A DNA stretch of 64,000 nucleotides from Xanthomonas hortorum (GCF_002940005.1 NZ_MDEF01000009.1); one strand, 5' to 3'; numbered from the stretch's first letter, positions 7,372 through 16,564 are shown. Notes: a model not told the origin generated them from the sequence alone. Made by a program: numbers and translations.

Positions 7372-9825
7372 TTAGAAGTCGTAGCGCAAGCTGATGCTGG
7401 TGGTGCGGCCGGCGATCGAACGCGCGCGGATGATGCCGTTGGCGGGGATGGTGGCTTCCTCGGCTTCGGTCAGGCCAAACGTGTTGAACAGGTTGTTGAC
7501 GTTGAGCGCGACGGTGAGCGCATCGGTCACGCGGTAATCGCCGAACAGGTTCACCTGCGTATAGCCGGGCATCTTCAGCTGGTTGGAATCCTGGGTGTAG
7601 GCATCGGTGGTGCCGATCAGGTTCACGCCGAACTGATAGCCGTCGCCGCGATAGCTGGGTGTCAGCTGCCACACGACATCGGCCTGGCGGCGCGGCACAT
7701 TGCCGGTGTTTTCCGGAGTGATCTGGTCCCTGGAGATTTCCGCATCGGTCCAGGTCAGGCCGCCGTTGACGGTAAATCCTTCGTAGCGGTAGCTGGCTTC
7801 CAGCTCCACACCGTGTGCCTTGTAGCTGCGGTTGAAGAAGCGCTGGCTGGTGACTTCGAAGTTCTGTTCCTGGGTGCGTGCGGAGAACGCGGTCGCAAAC
7901 AGGCTCAGGCCATCGCGGCGCCACTTCAAACCGGCTTCGGTCTGGCGGACCACGTTGACGCCCTCGTCGGAAGACACCGAGCCGTCGTCGCGGATCACCC
8001 CGAACAACAGGCGGTCGGCATTGGCGCGTGCACCGCGGCTGACGCGCGCGAACGCGCCCAGGTCGTCGTTGATCAGATAATTGCTGCCCAACGAATACGA
8101 CAGGTAATTCCAGTCGTAATCCACTGGCCGCGCGTTGGCGGTATCGACCGTGGCCACGCGTTGTTCCACCGGCTGGATCACGCCATCGCCGTTGACGTCC
8201 AGGTTCTGTGCGATCGCGGTACCGGAATAGCTGCCGCGTGCATCGCCCATGTCGTAACGCAGGCTGCCGTCGACGCTGAGCTTGCCGCTGTCGAAGGTGA
8301 GCGCCACGTAGGGTGCGTTCACGTCGTAGCGCACGTCGTAGCTGCGGGTGTTGCAGCAATCGCCCCAGAACGGCACGCCGTAGGCGTACAAACCGTTTTG
8401 CGAGCGCGACACGCCGCCGGCATCGACCACGTTGAGCAGGCGCGAGTCGCGGCCCAGGGTCTGCACGTAGGAGTTCCAGGTCCAGTCCATGTCGATGGTC
8501 TGGCGCGAGCTGTAATAGCCCATGCGCAGGGTGAGCGTACGGCCATCGCCGTCGAACGCGCGCGAGACGCTGAGGTCGTTGGTGACGTTGCCCAGGTCGT
8601 TGATCGCCACGTTGAACAGATGCGTGCGGATTGCGTTGCCGGTGTAGGCCTGGCCGGCGTCGGGGCCGCTGGCCTGCACCAGTTGCGCGCCAGCGCCGCC
8701 GATGGAAGAGGCGAGCGAGGCGGCATCGGTGACTTCGGCCGGGAACGGGCTGACGAAGCGGCCGCTGTTGTCGGCGATGCGGAATTTCTCGCTCAGGTTC
8801 CAGCCGTTGCCCAGGTCGAACCAGGCTTCGGCGCCAATGGTGCGCGAGATCGGGTGCATGCCGTCGCCCAAGTCGGTGCGGCGCGGCTGGTTGTTGCCAT
8901 CCAGGCCCACATCGCTGCGGAAATTGCGGCTATACAAGGTGTCATTGCCGGGGTCGAAGCCGGCGAAGCCGCCCAGGTCCGGCGAGCCGTCGCGGCCGCG
9001 CACGGAGGTGGGCACCGGCAGATAGCCGGCGGCGCGGTCGTTGAGGTATTTGCCGTACACACGCACGTAGCCGTTCTCGAACAGGCGGGTGAGGTTGGCC
9101 TTGAGCTGGCCACCCTTTTCGGTGGTGTAACCGGCGTCGCGCACGCCATCGCCCTGGCGAAAGAAGCCGCCGATATTGAACTGCCAATGCTCGGCAAACG
9201 GTGCGCCGTAGTTGAAGTCCACGCGCGTGCTGTCGTAATCCACGCCGCGGCTCACGCCGACGCTGCCGCCTGCGGTGTCGCCGGTCTTGCTGATGAAGTT
9301 GATGATGCCGCCGGGCGCGTTACTGGTGAACGTCGAGGCCGAACCGCCGCGGATCGCTTCGATGCGGTCCATCGTGAAATCCGAACGCAGGAAGATGTCC
9401 GAGTTGCCGAAGGCGATATCGCCGAACTCCATCACCGGCAAGCCGTCTTCCTGCAATTGCAGGAACTTGGCGCCGCCCGAAGCGACGGGGAGGCCGCGCA
9501 CGGCGATATTGGCGTTGCCTTCGCCACCGCTGGATTCGGAGCGGATGCCTGGAATATTGCGGAAAATTTCAGCAGTGCTGCGCGGCGCCGATTGCTCGAT
9601 CGCCTCGGCCCCCACGGTGCTGACCGACACGCTCGATTTCAACTTGGTGGTGGCAGTGGAGGTGCCGGTGACGAATACCGAATCCAGATTGACCGCGGCG
9701 CTGTCGGCAGCCGGCGGGGTGGTGGTGGCGCTGGTGGCGTCCTGCGCCAGCGCGGCAGGCGCGCACAGGCAGGAGACGACCGCGCAGGCCAGGGCATGCA
9801 GGCGAAGGGTGTGCAAAGTGGACAT
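7372..9825 (-). CDS. suxA: TonB-dependent receptor for sucrose
   Basis: Outer-membrane TonB-dependent transporter of 817 residues. A signal peptide ends near residue 27 (APAALAQ), followed by a TonB-box-like segment (SVFVTGTS), a plug domain with EIFRNIPGIR and IRGGSASTFTSNAPGGIINF, and a beta-barrel ending in the terminal aromatic YDF. The ATG at 9825 gives the signal peptide directly at the N-terminus. Substrate assignment to sucrose rests on synteny with the described Xanthomonas sux locus, which this gene order matches (receptor, amylosucrase, permease, LacI regulator). It is divergent from suxC, with two LacI-type operators between them. Confidence 0.9.
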   Translation of the reverse strand: MSTLHTLRLHALACAVVSCLCAPAALAQDATSATTTPPAADSAAVNLDSVFVTGTSTATTKLKSSVSVSTVGAEAIEQSAPRSTAEIFRNIPGIRSESSGGEGNANIAVRGLPVASGGAKFLQLQEDGLPVMEFGDIAFGNSDIFLRSDFTMDRIEAIRGGSASTFTSNAPGGIINFISKTGDTAGGSVGVSRGVDYDSTRVDFNYGAPFAEHWQFNIGGFFRQGDGVRDAGYTTEKGGQLKANLTRLFENGYVRVYGKYLNDRAAGYLPVPTSVRGRDGSPDLGGFAGFDPGNDTLYSRNFRSDVGLDGNNQPRRTDLGDGMHPISRTIGAEAWFDLGNGWNLSEKFRIADNSGRFVSPFPAEVTDAASLASSIGGAGAQLVQASGPDAGQAYTGNAIRTHLFNVAINDLGNVTNDLSVSRAFDGDGRTLTLRMGYYSSRQTIDMDWTWNSYVQTLGRDSRLLNVVDAGGVSRSQNGLYAYGVPFWGDCCNTRSYDVRYDVNAPYVALTFDSGKLSVDGSLRYDMGDARGSYSGTAIAQNLDVNGDGVIQPVEQRVATVDTANARPVDYDWNYLSYSLGSNYLINDDLGAFARVSRGARANADRLLFGVIRDDGSVSSDEGVNVVRQTEAGLKWRRDGLSLFATAFSARTQEQNFEVTSQRFFNRSYKAHGVELEASYRYEGFTVNGGLTWTDAEISRDQITPENTGNVPRRQADVVWQLTPSYRGDGYQFGVNLIGTTDAYTQDSNQLKMPGYTQVNLFGDYRVTDALTVALNVNNLFNTFGLTEAEEATIPANGIIRARSIAGRTTSISLRYDF

Positions 9826-9929
9826 TGCGGTTCTCTCTCTCACGGATGGTGGTGTGCCGATATCTGCATCGTCCCCTCCCAGGGAGTGGCCGTGTGGCCT
9901 GCAGTGCGAGCGCAGTAATACGCTGTAAT

Positions 9930-9943
9930 ACAATCGATTGCAA
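9930..9943. promoter_or_regulatory. SuxR-type LacI operator 1
   Basis: TACAATCGATTGCA is a palindrome with one imperfect outer pair and a central CG, as in LacI/GalR operators. It lies about 105 bp upstream of the suxA start and is identical to the second site at 10018. Assignment to SuxR is by position and regulator family. Confidence 0.75.
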
Positions 9944-10017
9944 TCCTGCATTGCAGCAATCCAATGCGTGCCGGAAAGACACAATCTTCAAAGCGGAAGC
10001 GTGTTGCATCGCAGCTT

Positions 10018-10031
10018 TACAATCGATTGCA
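10018..10031. promoter_or_regulatory. SuxR-type LacI operator 2
   Basis: The same 14-mer, TACAATCGATTGCA, lies 62 bp upstream of the suxC start. The centres of the two sites are 88 bp apart, so a repressor tetramer could loop them, or each could control one of the divergent promoters. Confidence 0.75.
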
Positions 10032-10092
10032 TAAGCGTCAGCGTACAGTGCGCTGCGGCCACCGATCGCCGCACCCAAGCTCAGGATCTTGT

Positions 10093-11412
10093 ATGTCGTC
10101 GAACGCTCCATCGCTTTCCTTCCTGCGCATCCTGGCGCTCAACGCCGGCTTTTTTGGCGTGCAATACAGCTTCGGGTTGCAGCAGAGCAATATGAGCCCG
10201 ATCTACAACTATCTGGGTGCCGACCACGCCAGCCTGCCGTACCTGTGGCTGGCCGGGCCGATCACCGGGCTGGTGCTGCAGCCGTTCGTGGGCGCGTGGA
10301 GCGACCGCTCGGTAACCCGCTGGGGCCGGCGCATGCCGTACATGGTGCTGGGCGCGCTGGTGTGCAGCCTGTGCCTGCTGGCGATGCCGTTCAGTACCGC
10401 GTTGTGGATGGCTGTGTGCCTGCTGTGGATCCTGGATGCGGCCAACAACGTGGCGATGGAGCCGTACCGTGCCCTGGTCAGCGATGTGCTGGCGCCGCCG
10501 CAGCGGCCGCTTGGCTATCTCACGCAAAGCGCATTCACCGGTCTTGCGCAGACGCTGGCCTATCTCACCCCACCGTTGCTGGTGTGGCTGGGCATGAATC
10601 AGGACGCCGCCAATGCGCACCATATTCCCTATGTCACCATTGCCGCGTTCGTGATCGGCGCGGGATTTTCTGCCGCCTCGATCCTGCTCACCGCGCGCAG
10701 CGTGCGCGAGCCGGCGATTGCGCCGGCCGAGATTGCCCGCATGCGCCAGACCGGTGCAGGGTTGGGCGCGACGGTGCGCGAAATCTACGGTGCCTTGCGT
10801 GCGATGCCACCCACCATGCGCCAGCTCGCACCGGTGATGCTGTTCCAGTGGTACGGGATTTTTTGCTACTGGCAATACATCGTGCTGTCGTTGTCCACCA
10901 CGTTGTTCGGCACCACCGAAGCCAACTCGCACGGCTTCCGTGAGGCGGGGCTGGTCAACGGGCAGATCGGTGGCTTCTACAATTTCATCGCCTTTCTGGC
11001 GGCGTTTGCGATGGTGCCGGTGGTGCGCCGCTTCGGCCCGAAATACACGCATGCGGCCTGTCTGGTCGCGGCCGGTATCGGCATGTGGGTGTTGCCGGGC
11101 ATCCAGGACCGTTGGCTGATGCTGCTGCCGATGATCGGCATTGGCCTGGCCTGGGCCAGCATGATGGGCAACCCGTATCTGATGCTGGCCGACAGCATCC
11201 CGCCCGAGCGCACCGGCGTGTATATGGGCCTGTTCAATCTGTTCATCGTGCTGCCGATGCTGATCCAGATCGTCACCTTGCCGCTGTATTACGAGCGGCT
11301 GTTGCACGGCGACCCGCGCAACGTGATCCGTCTTGCCGGCGCGCTGATGTTGGCTGCAGCGGTGGCGATGCTGTGCGTGCGGCTGCGCAAGCCGAGCTCC
11401 GCAGTGGTGTAG
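10093..11412 (+). CDS. suxC: Inner-membrane sucrose permease (MFS)
   Basis: Major facilitator protein of 439 residues with about 12 hydrophobic segments. Its loop after helix 2 (GAWSDRSVTRWGRR) is the typical MFS D-R-x-G-R-R signature, and the overall shape resembles glycoside-cation symporters. It imports sucrose taken across the outer membrane by SuxA. The ATG at 10093 was chosen because it begins with the natural N-terminus just before the first membrane helix; the in-frame extension upstream runs through the second operator. It is transcribed away from suxA under presumed SuxR control. Confidence 0.9.
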   Translation: MSSNAPSLSFLRILALNAGFFGVQYSFGLQQSNMSPIYNYLGADHASLPYLWLAGPITGLVLQPFVGAWSDRSVTRWGRRMPYMVLGALVCSLCLLAMPFSTALWMAVCLLWILDAANNVAMEPYRALVSDVLAPPQRPLGYLTQSAFTGLAQTLAYLTPPLLVWLGMNQDAANAHHIPYVTIAAFVIGAGFSAASILLTARSVREPAIAPAEIARMRQTGAGLGATVREIYGALRAMPPTMRQLAPVMLFQWYGIFCYWQYIVLSLSTTLFGTTEANSHGFREAGLVNGQIGGFYNFIAFLAAFAMVPVVRRFGPKYTHAACLVAAGIGMWVLPGIQDRWLMLLPMIGIGLAWASMMGNPYLMLADSIPPERTGVYMGLFNLFIVLPMLIQIVTLPLYYERLLHGDPRNVIRLAGALMLAAAVAMLCVRLRKPSSAVV

Positions 11413-11512
11413 CCACTACGCTTGAGCTGCTGCGTGCTGGGCGCGGTCTAATGCCATCAATGGCGACAGCGCCTAGGTGCGCGCAGCTCGCCCGGACGCA
11501 CGCTCTTGCGAC

Positions 11513-11541
11513 TCCCCAATCCCCAATCCCCAATCCCCGCT
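11513..11541. repeat. GGGATTC-family repeat (single arm)
   Basis: A run of tandem CCCCAAT units in the 129-bp gap between the convergent suxC and suxR. The same unit forms paired inverted arms at 13571, 16421 and 50900. No second arm is seen here. Confidence 0.6.
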
Positions 11542-12573
11542 TCAAGCCGACTCGCGCACCACCAGCTTCACCGCCATTTCCACCGACTCCACTGATTCGC
11601 CGGCGATCAGCGCCAACAGTCGATCCACCAGCAGGCGTGCCGCAAGCCCCAAGTCCTGCCGCACCGTGGTCAGTGGCGGCTGGCTATAGGCGGCCAGCGG
11701 GATGTCGTCGAAACCCACCAGCGAAATGTCCTGCGGCACACGATGGCCGGCTTCGACCAGGGCGCGAATCGCACCGACTGCGATCACATCGGAGGCCGCG
11801 AACAGCCCGTCCGGTGGGTCGGTCTTCTTGAGCATCGCGCGGGTCAGGCGGTAGGCGTCTTCGCTGAGGAAGTGGCTGCGCGCATGCAGGCGCGTGTCGA
11901 ACTCCAGCCCGTGCTGCTCAAGTGCGTGCCGATACCCGGCAAAGCGCGGTGCGACCTCGGGCAGTTGATCGTCGCCCAGAAAGGCGATGCGGCGCCGGCC
12001 GCTGGCGATCAGATGCTCGGTGGCAAGCGCGCCGCCCTGAAAGTTGTCGCTGCCCACGCTGATGTACGACTGCCCTTCGATCTTGCTGCCCCACACCGCC
12101 ATCGGCAGACCGTCGCGCGCGGCAGCATCGAGCGCATCGTGTTCGGAGCTTTGCCCGAGCACGATCACGCCATCGGAGCGGCTGCCGCGTGCGAGTTGTT
12201 CCACCCATCCATCCTGATGCCGATCCAGCTTGGACAGCAGCATGCTGTAACCGCGTCCGGTGAGTTCTTCTGCCAGCAACGCCAGCATGGTCATCATGAA
12301 GGGATCGGATAACGGCTGATCGAGCGCATGCATCATCGGCACTGCCACGCTCACCGTGTTCGAGCGTTTGGCGCGCAGGCTGCGTGCGATCGGATCGACC
12401 TGATAGCCGGCATCGGCGGCAATCTGCTTGATGTAGGCGCGTGTGCGCTCGGCCACCACCGGGCTGCCGGCGAGTGCGCGCGACACGGTGGATTCGGACA
12501 CGCCCGCCATGCGGGCAATGTCGGCCATCTGCGGGCGGGCGCCCGGCGTTGCGCGTTCTGAAGGTTTGACCAT
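11542..12573 (-). CDS. suxR: LacI-family repressor of the sux genes
   Basis: 343-residue LacI/GalR regulator. The helix-turn-helix is MADIARMAGVSESTVSRALA (residues 16-35), followed by the hinge helix region with IARSLRAKRSNTVSVAVP and a periplasmic-binding-like effector domain. The second copy of the palindrome class it should bind lies between suxA and suxC. It is convergent with suxC and ends just beyond it. Its own promoter region (12574-12810) also carries a short MITE-like repeat. Confidence 0.92.
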   Translation of the reverse strand: MVKPSERATPGARPQMADIARMAGVSESTVSRALAGSPVVAERTRAYIKQIAADAGYQVDPIARSLRAKRSNTVSVAVPMMHALDQPLSDPFMMTMLALLAEELTGRGYSMLLSKLDRHQDGWVEQLARGSRSDGVIVLGQSSEHDALDAAARDGLPMAVWGSKIEGQSYISVGSDNFQGGALATEHLIASGRRRIAFLGDDQLPEVAPRFAGYRHALEQHGLEFDTRLHARSHFLSEDAYRLTRAMLKKTDPPDGLFAASDVIAVGAIRALVEAGHRVPQDISLVGFDDIPLAAYSQPPLTTVRQDLGLAARLLVDRLLALIAGESVESVEMAVKLVVRESA

Positions 12574-12739
12574 GACAACGTGCTGCGGAAAACCAGAGTG
12601 TAATCAGTTCGCGCAGCAGGCGGGTTACTCATCGCAGTGGCGGTTGCTTGCGGGTGATGACCCACTGCAAGCACGCACATCGGTGCAAGCGCACAGCTTG
12701 TAGGTTGTGCTTGCCACTCGCCAGGCATGACGCTTCACA

Positions 12740-12812
12740 GTGGCTGATAAAACGTAGCGTGCACCGGCCGCGCCCGCCTGGCGGTGAGCACGGCAGTTTT
12801 GATGGCCGCTCT
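12740..12812. repeat. Shrunken MITE-like element, copy 3 (about 73 bp)
   Basis: The ends match the 148-bp element: GGCTGATAAAACGTAGCG on the left, and GCAGTTTTGATGGCCGCTCT on the right. The GCACCGGCCGCGCCCG segment matches the right half of copy 2, and the middle is missing. The right end runs into the stop codon of the phbB homologue (TAG at 12813-12811, complement). Confidence 0.6.
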
Positions 12813-13551
12813 AGCCCATGTAGAGGCCGCCGTTGACGGCATAGTCCGCACCGGTCACATAGGCGGCCTCATCGGAAGCCAGCCATGCGCACAAACCTGC
12901 GACCTCTGCAGGTTTGCCGAGCCTGCGCACCGGCACCGAGGTGGCCAGGCGGTCGAGCACGTCGGGCGGAAAGCTGCTGATCGAGGCGCTGGCGATATAG
13001 CCCGGCGAGATGGTGTTGACGGTGACGCCGCGCGAGGCAACCTCTTGCGCCAACGCGCGACTGAAGCCATGCATTGCCGCTTTGGCTGTGGCGAAATTGA
13101 TCTGCCCGATCTGGCCCTTGTGCGCGCTGACCGAGCCGATATTGACGATGCGTCCCCAGCCGCGCGACGTCATGCCATCGACCACCTGCTTGGTGATGTT
13201 GAATAACGAGTGCAGGTTGCTGGCGATCACCGCGTTCCAGTCGTCGCGCGTCATTTGCCGGAACAAGGTGTCGCGGCTACCGCCGGCGTTGTTGACCAGC
13301 ACATCGATCTCGCCGACCTCGGCCTTGACCTTGGCGAACGCAGCCACGGTGGAATCCCAATCGGCGGCATTGCCTTCGGAGGCAACGAACTCGAAGCCTT
13401 GTTCGCGCTGCTCACGCAACCACGAGGTCTTGCGCGGCGAATTGGGACCGCACCCGGCGACCACGGTATGCCCGCTGCGCGCCAGCTTCTGGCAGATCGC
13501 GGTGCCCACACTGCCCATGCCGCTGGTGACGTATGCGATGCGAAGTGTCAT
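12811..13551 (-). CDS. phbB: Acetoacetyl-CoA reductase-like SDR with Phe in place of the catalytic Tyr
   Basis: Short-chain dehydrogenase of 246 residues, closest in pattern to PhbB, which reduces acetoacetyl-CoA to (R)-3-hydroxybutyryl-CoA with NADPH. NNAG is at 87-90 and the catalytic-type serine at 140 (VNIGSVSAHKGQIGQ). The YxxxK motif reads F153-ATA-K157: the codon is TTC, so the proton-donating tyrosine is absent. The glycine motif is also altered (TSGMGSVG rather than TGGMGGIG). The ATG at 13551 is supported by AAGGAG nine bases upstream. Activity as a standard reductase is therefore doubtful. No polyhydroxyalkanoate synthase is next to it. Confidence 0.82.
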   Translation of the reverse strand: MTLRIAYVTSGMGSVGTAICQKLARSGHTVVAGCGPNSPRKTSWLREQREQGFEFVASEGNAADWDSTVAAFAKVKAEVGEIDVLVNNAGGSRDTLFRQMTRDDWNAVIASNLHSLFNITKQVVDGMTSRGWGRIVNIGSVSAHKGQIGQINFATAKAAMHGFSRALAQEVASRGVTVNTISPGYIASASISSFPPDVLDRLATSVPVRRLGKPAEVAGLCAWLASDEAAYVTGADYAVNGGLYMG

Positions 13552-13570
13552 TGGTGTAACTCCTTCGGAG

Positions 13571-13666
13571 TTGGGATTCGGGATTGGGGATGATGGGATT
13601 GGCAACAGCGGGCGTTGGCGTTCGCTCTGGCTTTAGCGAATCCCCACTCCCGAATGCCGAATCCCG
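13571..13666. repeat. GGGATTC-family inverted repeat
   Basis: The left arm (13571-13600) is a run of GGGATT(C/G)GG units. The right arm (about 13636-13666) has the complementary CGAATCCCCACTCCCGAAT pattern. The arms are separated by a spacer of about 35 bp. It fills the gap between the phbB homologue and the citrate carrier gene. Confidence 0.6.
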
Positions 13667-13673
13667 GCGGGCG

Positions 13674-15002
13674 TCAGCGCGCCAACGGAAACAAGCCAAA
13701 CAACAATCCGCCCGCCAACATCAGCATCGAAATCAACACCGCCCACTTCAGCGTGAAGCGTTGATGGTCGGCAAAGTCGACCTTGGCCAGGCCAACCAGC
13801 AGATAGGTCGAGGGCACCAGGGGGCTGAGCAGATGCACCGGTTGACCGGCGAGCGAGGCGCGGGCCATTTCCACCGGGGTGATGCCGTAGTGGCCGGCCG
13901 CTTCGGACAAAATCGGCAGCACGCCGAAGTAGAAGGCGTCGTTGGACATGAAGAACGTAAACGGCATGCTGACGATCGCAGTGATCACCGCCAGATACGG
14001 GCCCCAACTGTCCGGGATCACCGCCAGAAAGCTGCGCGACATCGCCTCGACCATGCCGGTGTTGGACAGGATGCCGGTGAAGATGCCGGCGGCAAAAATC
14101 AGCGACACCACCGACAGCACATTGCCGGCGTGATTGACCAGCCGGCGGCGCTGCTCGGCCAGGTTGGGGTAGTTGATCATCAGCGCCAGCGCAAAGCCGA
14201 TCATGAACAGCACCGGCATCGGCAGCACGCCGACCACTAGTGCGGCCATCAGCGCCAGGGTCAGGATCAGGTTCACCCACAGCAGCTTGGGGCGCTTCAT
14301 GTCCTCGGTGTCTTCCACGCGCGGCAACGCGTCGTTTTCCTCGGGCAGGCTGGTGTCCACCCAGTTGCCGTCGGCCGACAAACGCACCACGCCCAGGCGG
14401 CGACGTTCGCGCATGCCCAACAGCCAGGCCAGCGCGATGATGCCGGCGATCGCCATCGCCATTGCCGGTACCAGCGGCACGAACACATCGGCCGGATCCA
14501 CATGCAAGGCGGTGGCGGCGCGCGCGGTGGGGCCGCCCCACGGGGTCAGATTCATCACACCGCTGGCCAGGATGGTCACGCAGGTGAGGTTGAGCGCGTT
14601 CATGCCCAGGCGTTGGTACAGCGGCAGCATCGCCGACACGGTGATCATGTAGGTGGTGGAGCCGTCGCCATCGAGCGAGATCAGCATCGCCAGGATCGCC
14701 GTGCCCATCATGATCTTCAGCGGGTCGCCCTTGACCAGGCGTAGGATGCGGCCGACCAGCGGATCGAACAGCCCGGCATCGATCATCACCCCGAAATAGA
14801 GGATGGCGAACATCAGCATCACGCCGGTGGGCGCGATCTTCTTGATGCCGTCGAGCATCATCTCGTTGATGCCGGTGCCGAAGCCGGCCAGCAACGCGAA
14901 CACGATCGGTACCGTGATCAGAGCCACCAGGGGCGATAGCCGCTTGCTCATGATCAGGTACATGAAGGTGATCACCATTCCGAAACCGAGCGCGGTCAGC
15001 AT
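13674..15002 (-). CDS. CitMHS-family citrate transporter
   Basis: 442-residue inner-membrane carrier with about 11-12 hydrophobic segments. It shows the family features LISLDGDGSTTYMITVSAMLP and GVMNLTPWGGPTARAA. CitMHS carriers import metal-citrate complexes with protons. The ATG at 15002 starts directly before the first membrane segment. The porin gene upstream on the same strand and the two-component system beyond it indicate a citrate or tricarboxylate uptake module. The metal preference cannot be read from sequence. Confidence 0.88.
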   Translation of the reverse strand: MLTALGFGMVITFMYLIMSKRLSPLVALITVPIVFALLAGFGTGINEMMLDGIKKIAPTGVMLMFAILYFGVMIDAGLFDPLVGRILRLVKGDPLKIMMGTAILAMLISLDGDGSTTYMITVSAMLPLYQRLGMNALNLTCVTILASGVMNLTPWGGPTARAATALHVDPADVFVPLVPAMAMAIAGIIALAWLLGMRERRRLGVVRLSADGNWVDTSLPEENDALPRVEDTEDMKRPKLLWVNLILTLALMAALVVGVLPMPVLFMIGFALALMINYPNLAEQRRRLVNHAGNVLSVVSLIFAAGIFTGILSNTGMVEAMSRSFLAVIPDSWGPYLAVITAIVSMPFTFFMSNDAFYFGVLPILSEAAGHYGITPVEMARASLAGQPVHLLSPLVPSTYLLVGLAKVDFADHQRFTLKWAVLISMLMLAGGLLFGLFPLAR

Positions 15003-15116
15003 GCGGGCAAATCCTTTGAGACGTGCAACAGGGAGAGGGTGGAGCGTGCGCATGCAGCGCGGAAGCGATGACGCGTTTGTACTTGCTGGAAACCCGGCGC
15101 GGTCACGAACGACACA

Positions 15117-16310
15117 TCAGAAGTCGTACTGAAAACGGCCGGTCACCGCCAGCGTGTGGTCGACCACCGCATCGACCATGCGGTCGCGGTTGCGGCTGTC
15201 GATCACATTGAGCATCACGCGCAGGTTCGGCTTGAAATACCAGTTGCCGCCCAGCGTCCACGACTGCGTGCTGGCATCGATGAAGTTGGGTTGGCCATCC
15301 ATGTGCTGGTCGCCGCGCATGTAGTCGTAGCGCAAGGCCAGCTCGAACGCGCCGGACGGACGATTGGGTGTCTTGATGCGGCTGAAACGCCCGGTCTTGC
15401 GGTCGTAGCCGCGCGACTCGCCGGTGACGAACCAGCTGACCAGGCCGTAGCTGGCCAACACCTTGGCATGCTGCCCGCCGTCGTCGAGCAGGCCGCCGCT
15501 GAATTCGCTTTGCCACGACCACGGGCCCAGCACTTCGGCGTATTCCAGCGACCATTTGTCGAAGTCGGTATCGCGGCCATCGGCAAAGCGCGCTAGCGTG
15601 ATGCGGCTGTTGTTGGCCAGATCGTTTTCCGGACGTGGACGGATCAGCAACGGCGCCGCACCGCCGCTGCCCGGATGCGAATAGCGCTCGTGCGCCAGCG
15701 ACACGCCCAGGTGGCGCAGCCGCGCCTCGCCCATCTCCGGTGCGAAGGTCAGCCGCGTGCCGAGCGCACCGCCCTTGGTGGACGAGTTGTCGATGCTTTC
15801 CAGGCTGTAGGCCGCCGTGGACCAGGTGGCATCCGGGCGACTGGCCTGCCAGGAAATCGCCTTGCGATAGATCGGCGCCAGCGTGGTGGAGGCATAGCCG
15901 CGTTCCAGGAACGGGCCGTAGTTGGAACCGGTGCGATCGTCCAGCGAAAAGTACTGCTTGAACTGACCCACGGTCAGCGTGCCGGCGGAAAATTTCTTGG
16001 CGATATACACATCGCGCGCCAGGATGCCGCGGCTGCCGGATTCGTATTGCAGGCCGGCAAATTCCGCTTCGGCCTTGTAATTGAAGCCGTAGAACTTGCC
16101 CGCCACGTCCAGCCACACGCGGCGGAACTGGGTGTCGTTGCGCTCGGGCGTGCCGCGTTCGTCGTTGTCGAACATGGTGAAGTCCCAGTGCACGCGCCCA
16201 CCCACCTCGGCGGTGACCGGACCGTCGCCATCGGCCGCGCGAACAGCCGGTGCCAGGCAGATCGCGGCGCAGGCGGTGAAGACGCGCAGACGCAAGGTGT
16301 CGTTGCTCAC
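15117..16310 (-). CDS. OprO/OprP-like porin of the citrate module
   Basis: 397-residue outer-membrane protein of the phosphate-selective porin O/P family. A signal peptide ends at about APAVRA, and the C-terminus is VTGRFQYDF with the terminal phenylalanine required for barrel assembly. A GTG at 16310 preceded by GGGAGGG is the best start; an ATG six codons upstream lacks a ribosome-binding site. Position upstream of the CitMHS gene suggests it passes citrate-type anions, not phosphate. Transcription diverges from the response regulator at 16565. Confidence 0.82.
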   Translation of the reverse strand: MSNDTLRLRVFTACAAICLAPAVRAADGDGPVTAEVGGRVHWDFTMFDNDERGTPERNDTQFRRVWLDVAGKFYGFNYKAEAEFAGLQYESGSRGILARDVYIAKKFSAGTLTVGQFKQYFSLDDRTGSNYGPFLERGYASTTLAPIYRKAISWQASRPDATWSTAAYSLESIDNSSTKGGALGTRLTFAPEMGEARLRHLGVSLAHERYSHPGSGGAAPLLIRPRPENDLANNSRITLARFADGRDTDFDKWSLEYAEVLGPWSWQSEFSGGLLDDGGQHAKVLASYGLVSWFVTGESRGYDRKTGRFSRIKTPNRPSGAFELALRYDYMRGDQHMDGQPNFIDASTQSWTLGGNWYFKPNLRVMLNVIDSRNRDRMVDAVVDHTLAVTGRFQYDF

Positions 16311-16420
16311 AGACCCTCCCAGGTACATGTGTGAATCACGTTCAGCGATGCACCGCACAAGCACACTGCGGCGCGTTGGCAGCAGCCTAGTCCGGCGAAG
16401 CTGTCATGGACCTGTCGTTG

Positions 16421-16564
16421 GGGCGGGGATTGGGGAGGCGGGATTGGGGATTGGCAGAACCTGAATCGCAACAGCGGCAAGCTTTTGTTTGCGCGGCCTG
16501 TTACCTTCCGGCCGCGGCCAACCGCCGTTGCGAATCCCCAATCCCGCCTCCCCAATCCCCGCCC
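16421..16564. repeat. Perfect 32-bp inverted repeat with 80-bp spacer abutting a start codon
   Basis: The left arm 16421-16452 (starting GGGCGGGGATTGGGGAGG) is exactly the reverse complement of 16533-16564. The spacer is 80 bp. The right arm ends at the base before the ATG of the response regulator gene at 16565, and no Shine-Dalgarno is present there. An RNA hairpin would place the start codon at the base of a long GC-rich stem. The arm units belong to the GGGATTC family. Confidence 0.85.

Noticed and set aside
7312..9918. Very long open frame (868 codons) on the plus strand opposite suxA
   Set aside because: It is exactly antisense to a well-supported TonB receptor. Its product is low-complexity, Ala/Gly/Val/Arg-rich and without domains, as expected for the mirror frame of high-GC coding DNA.
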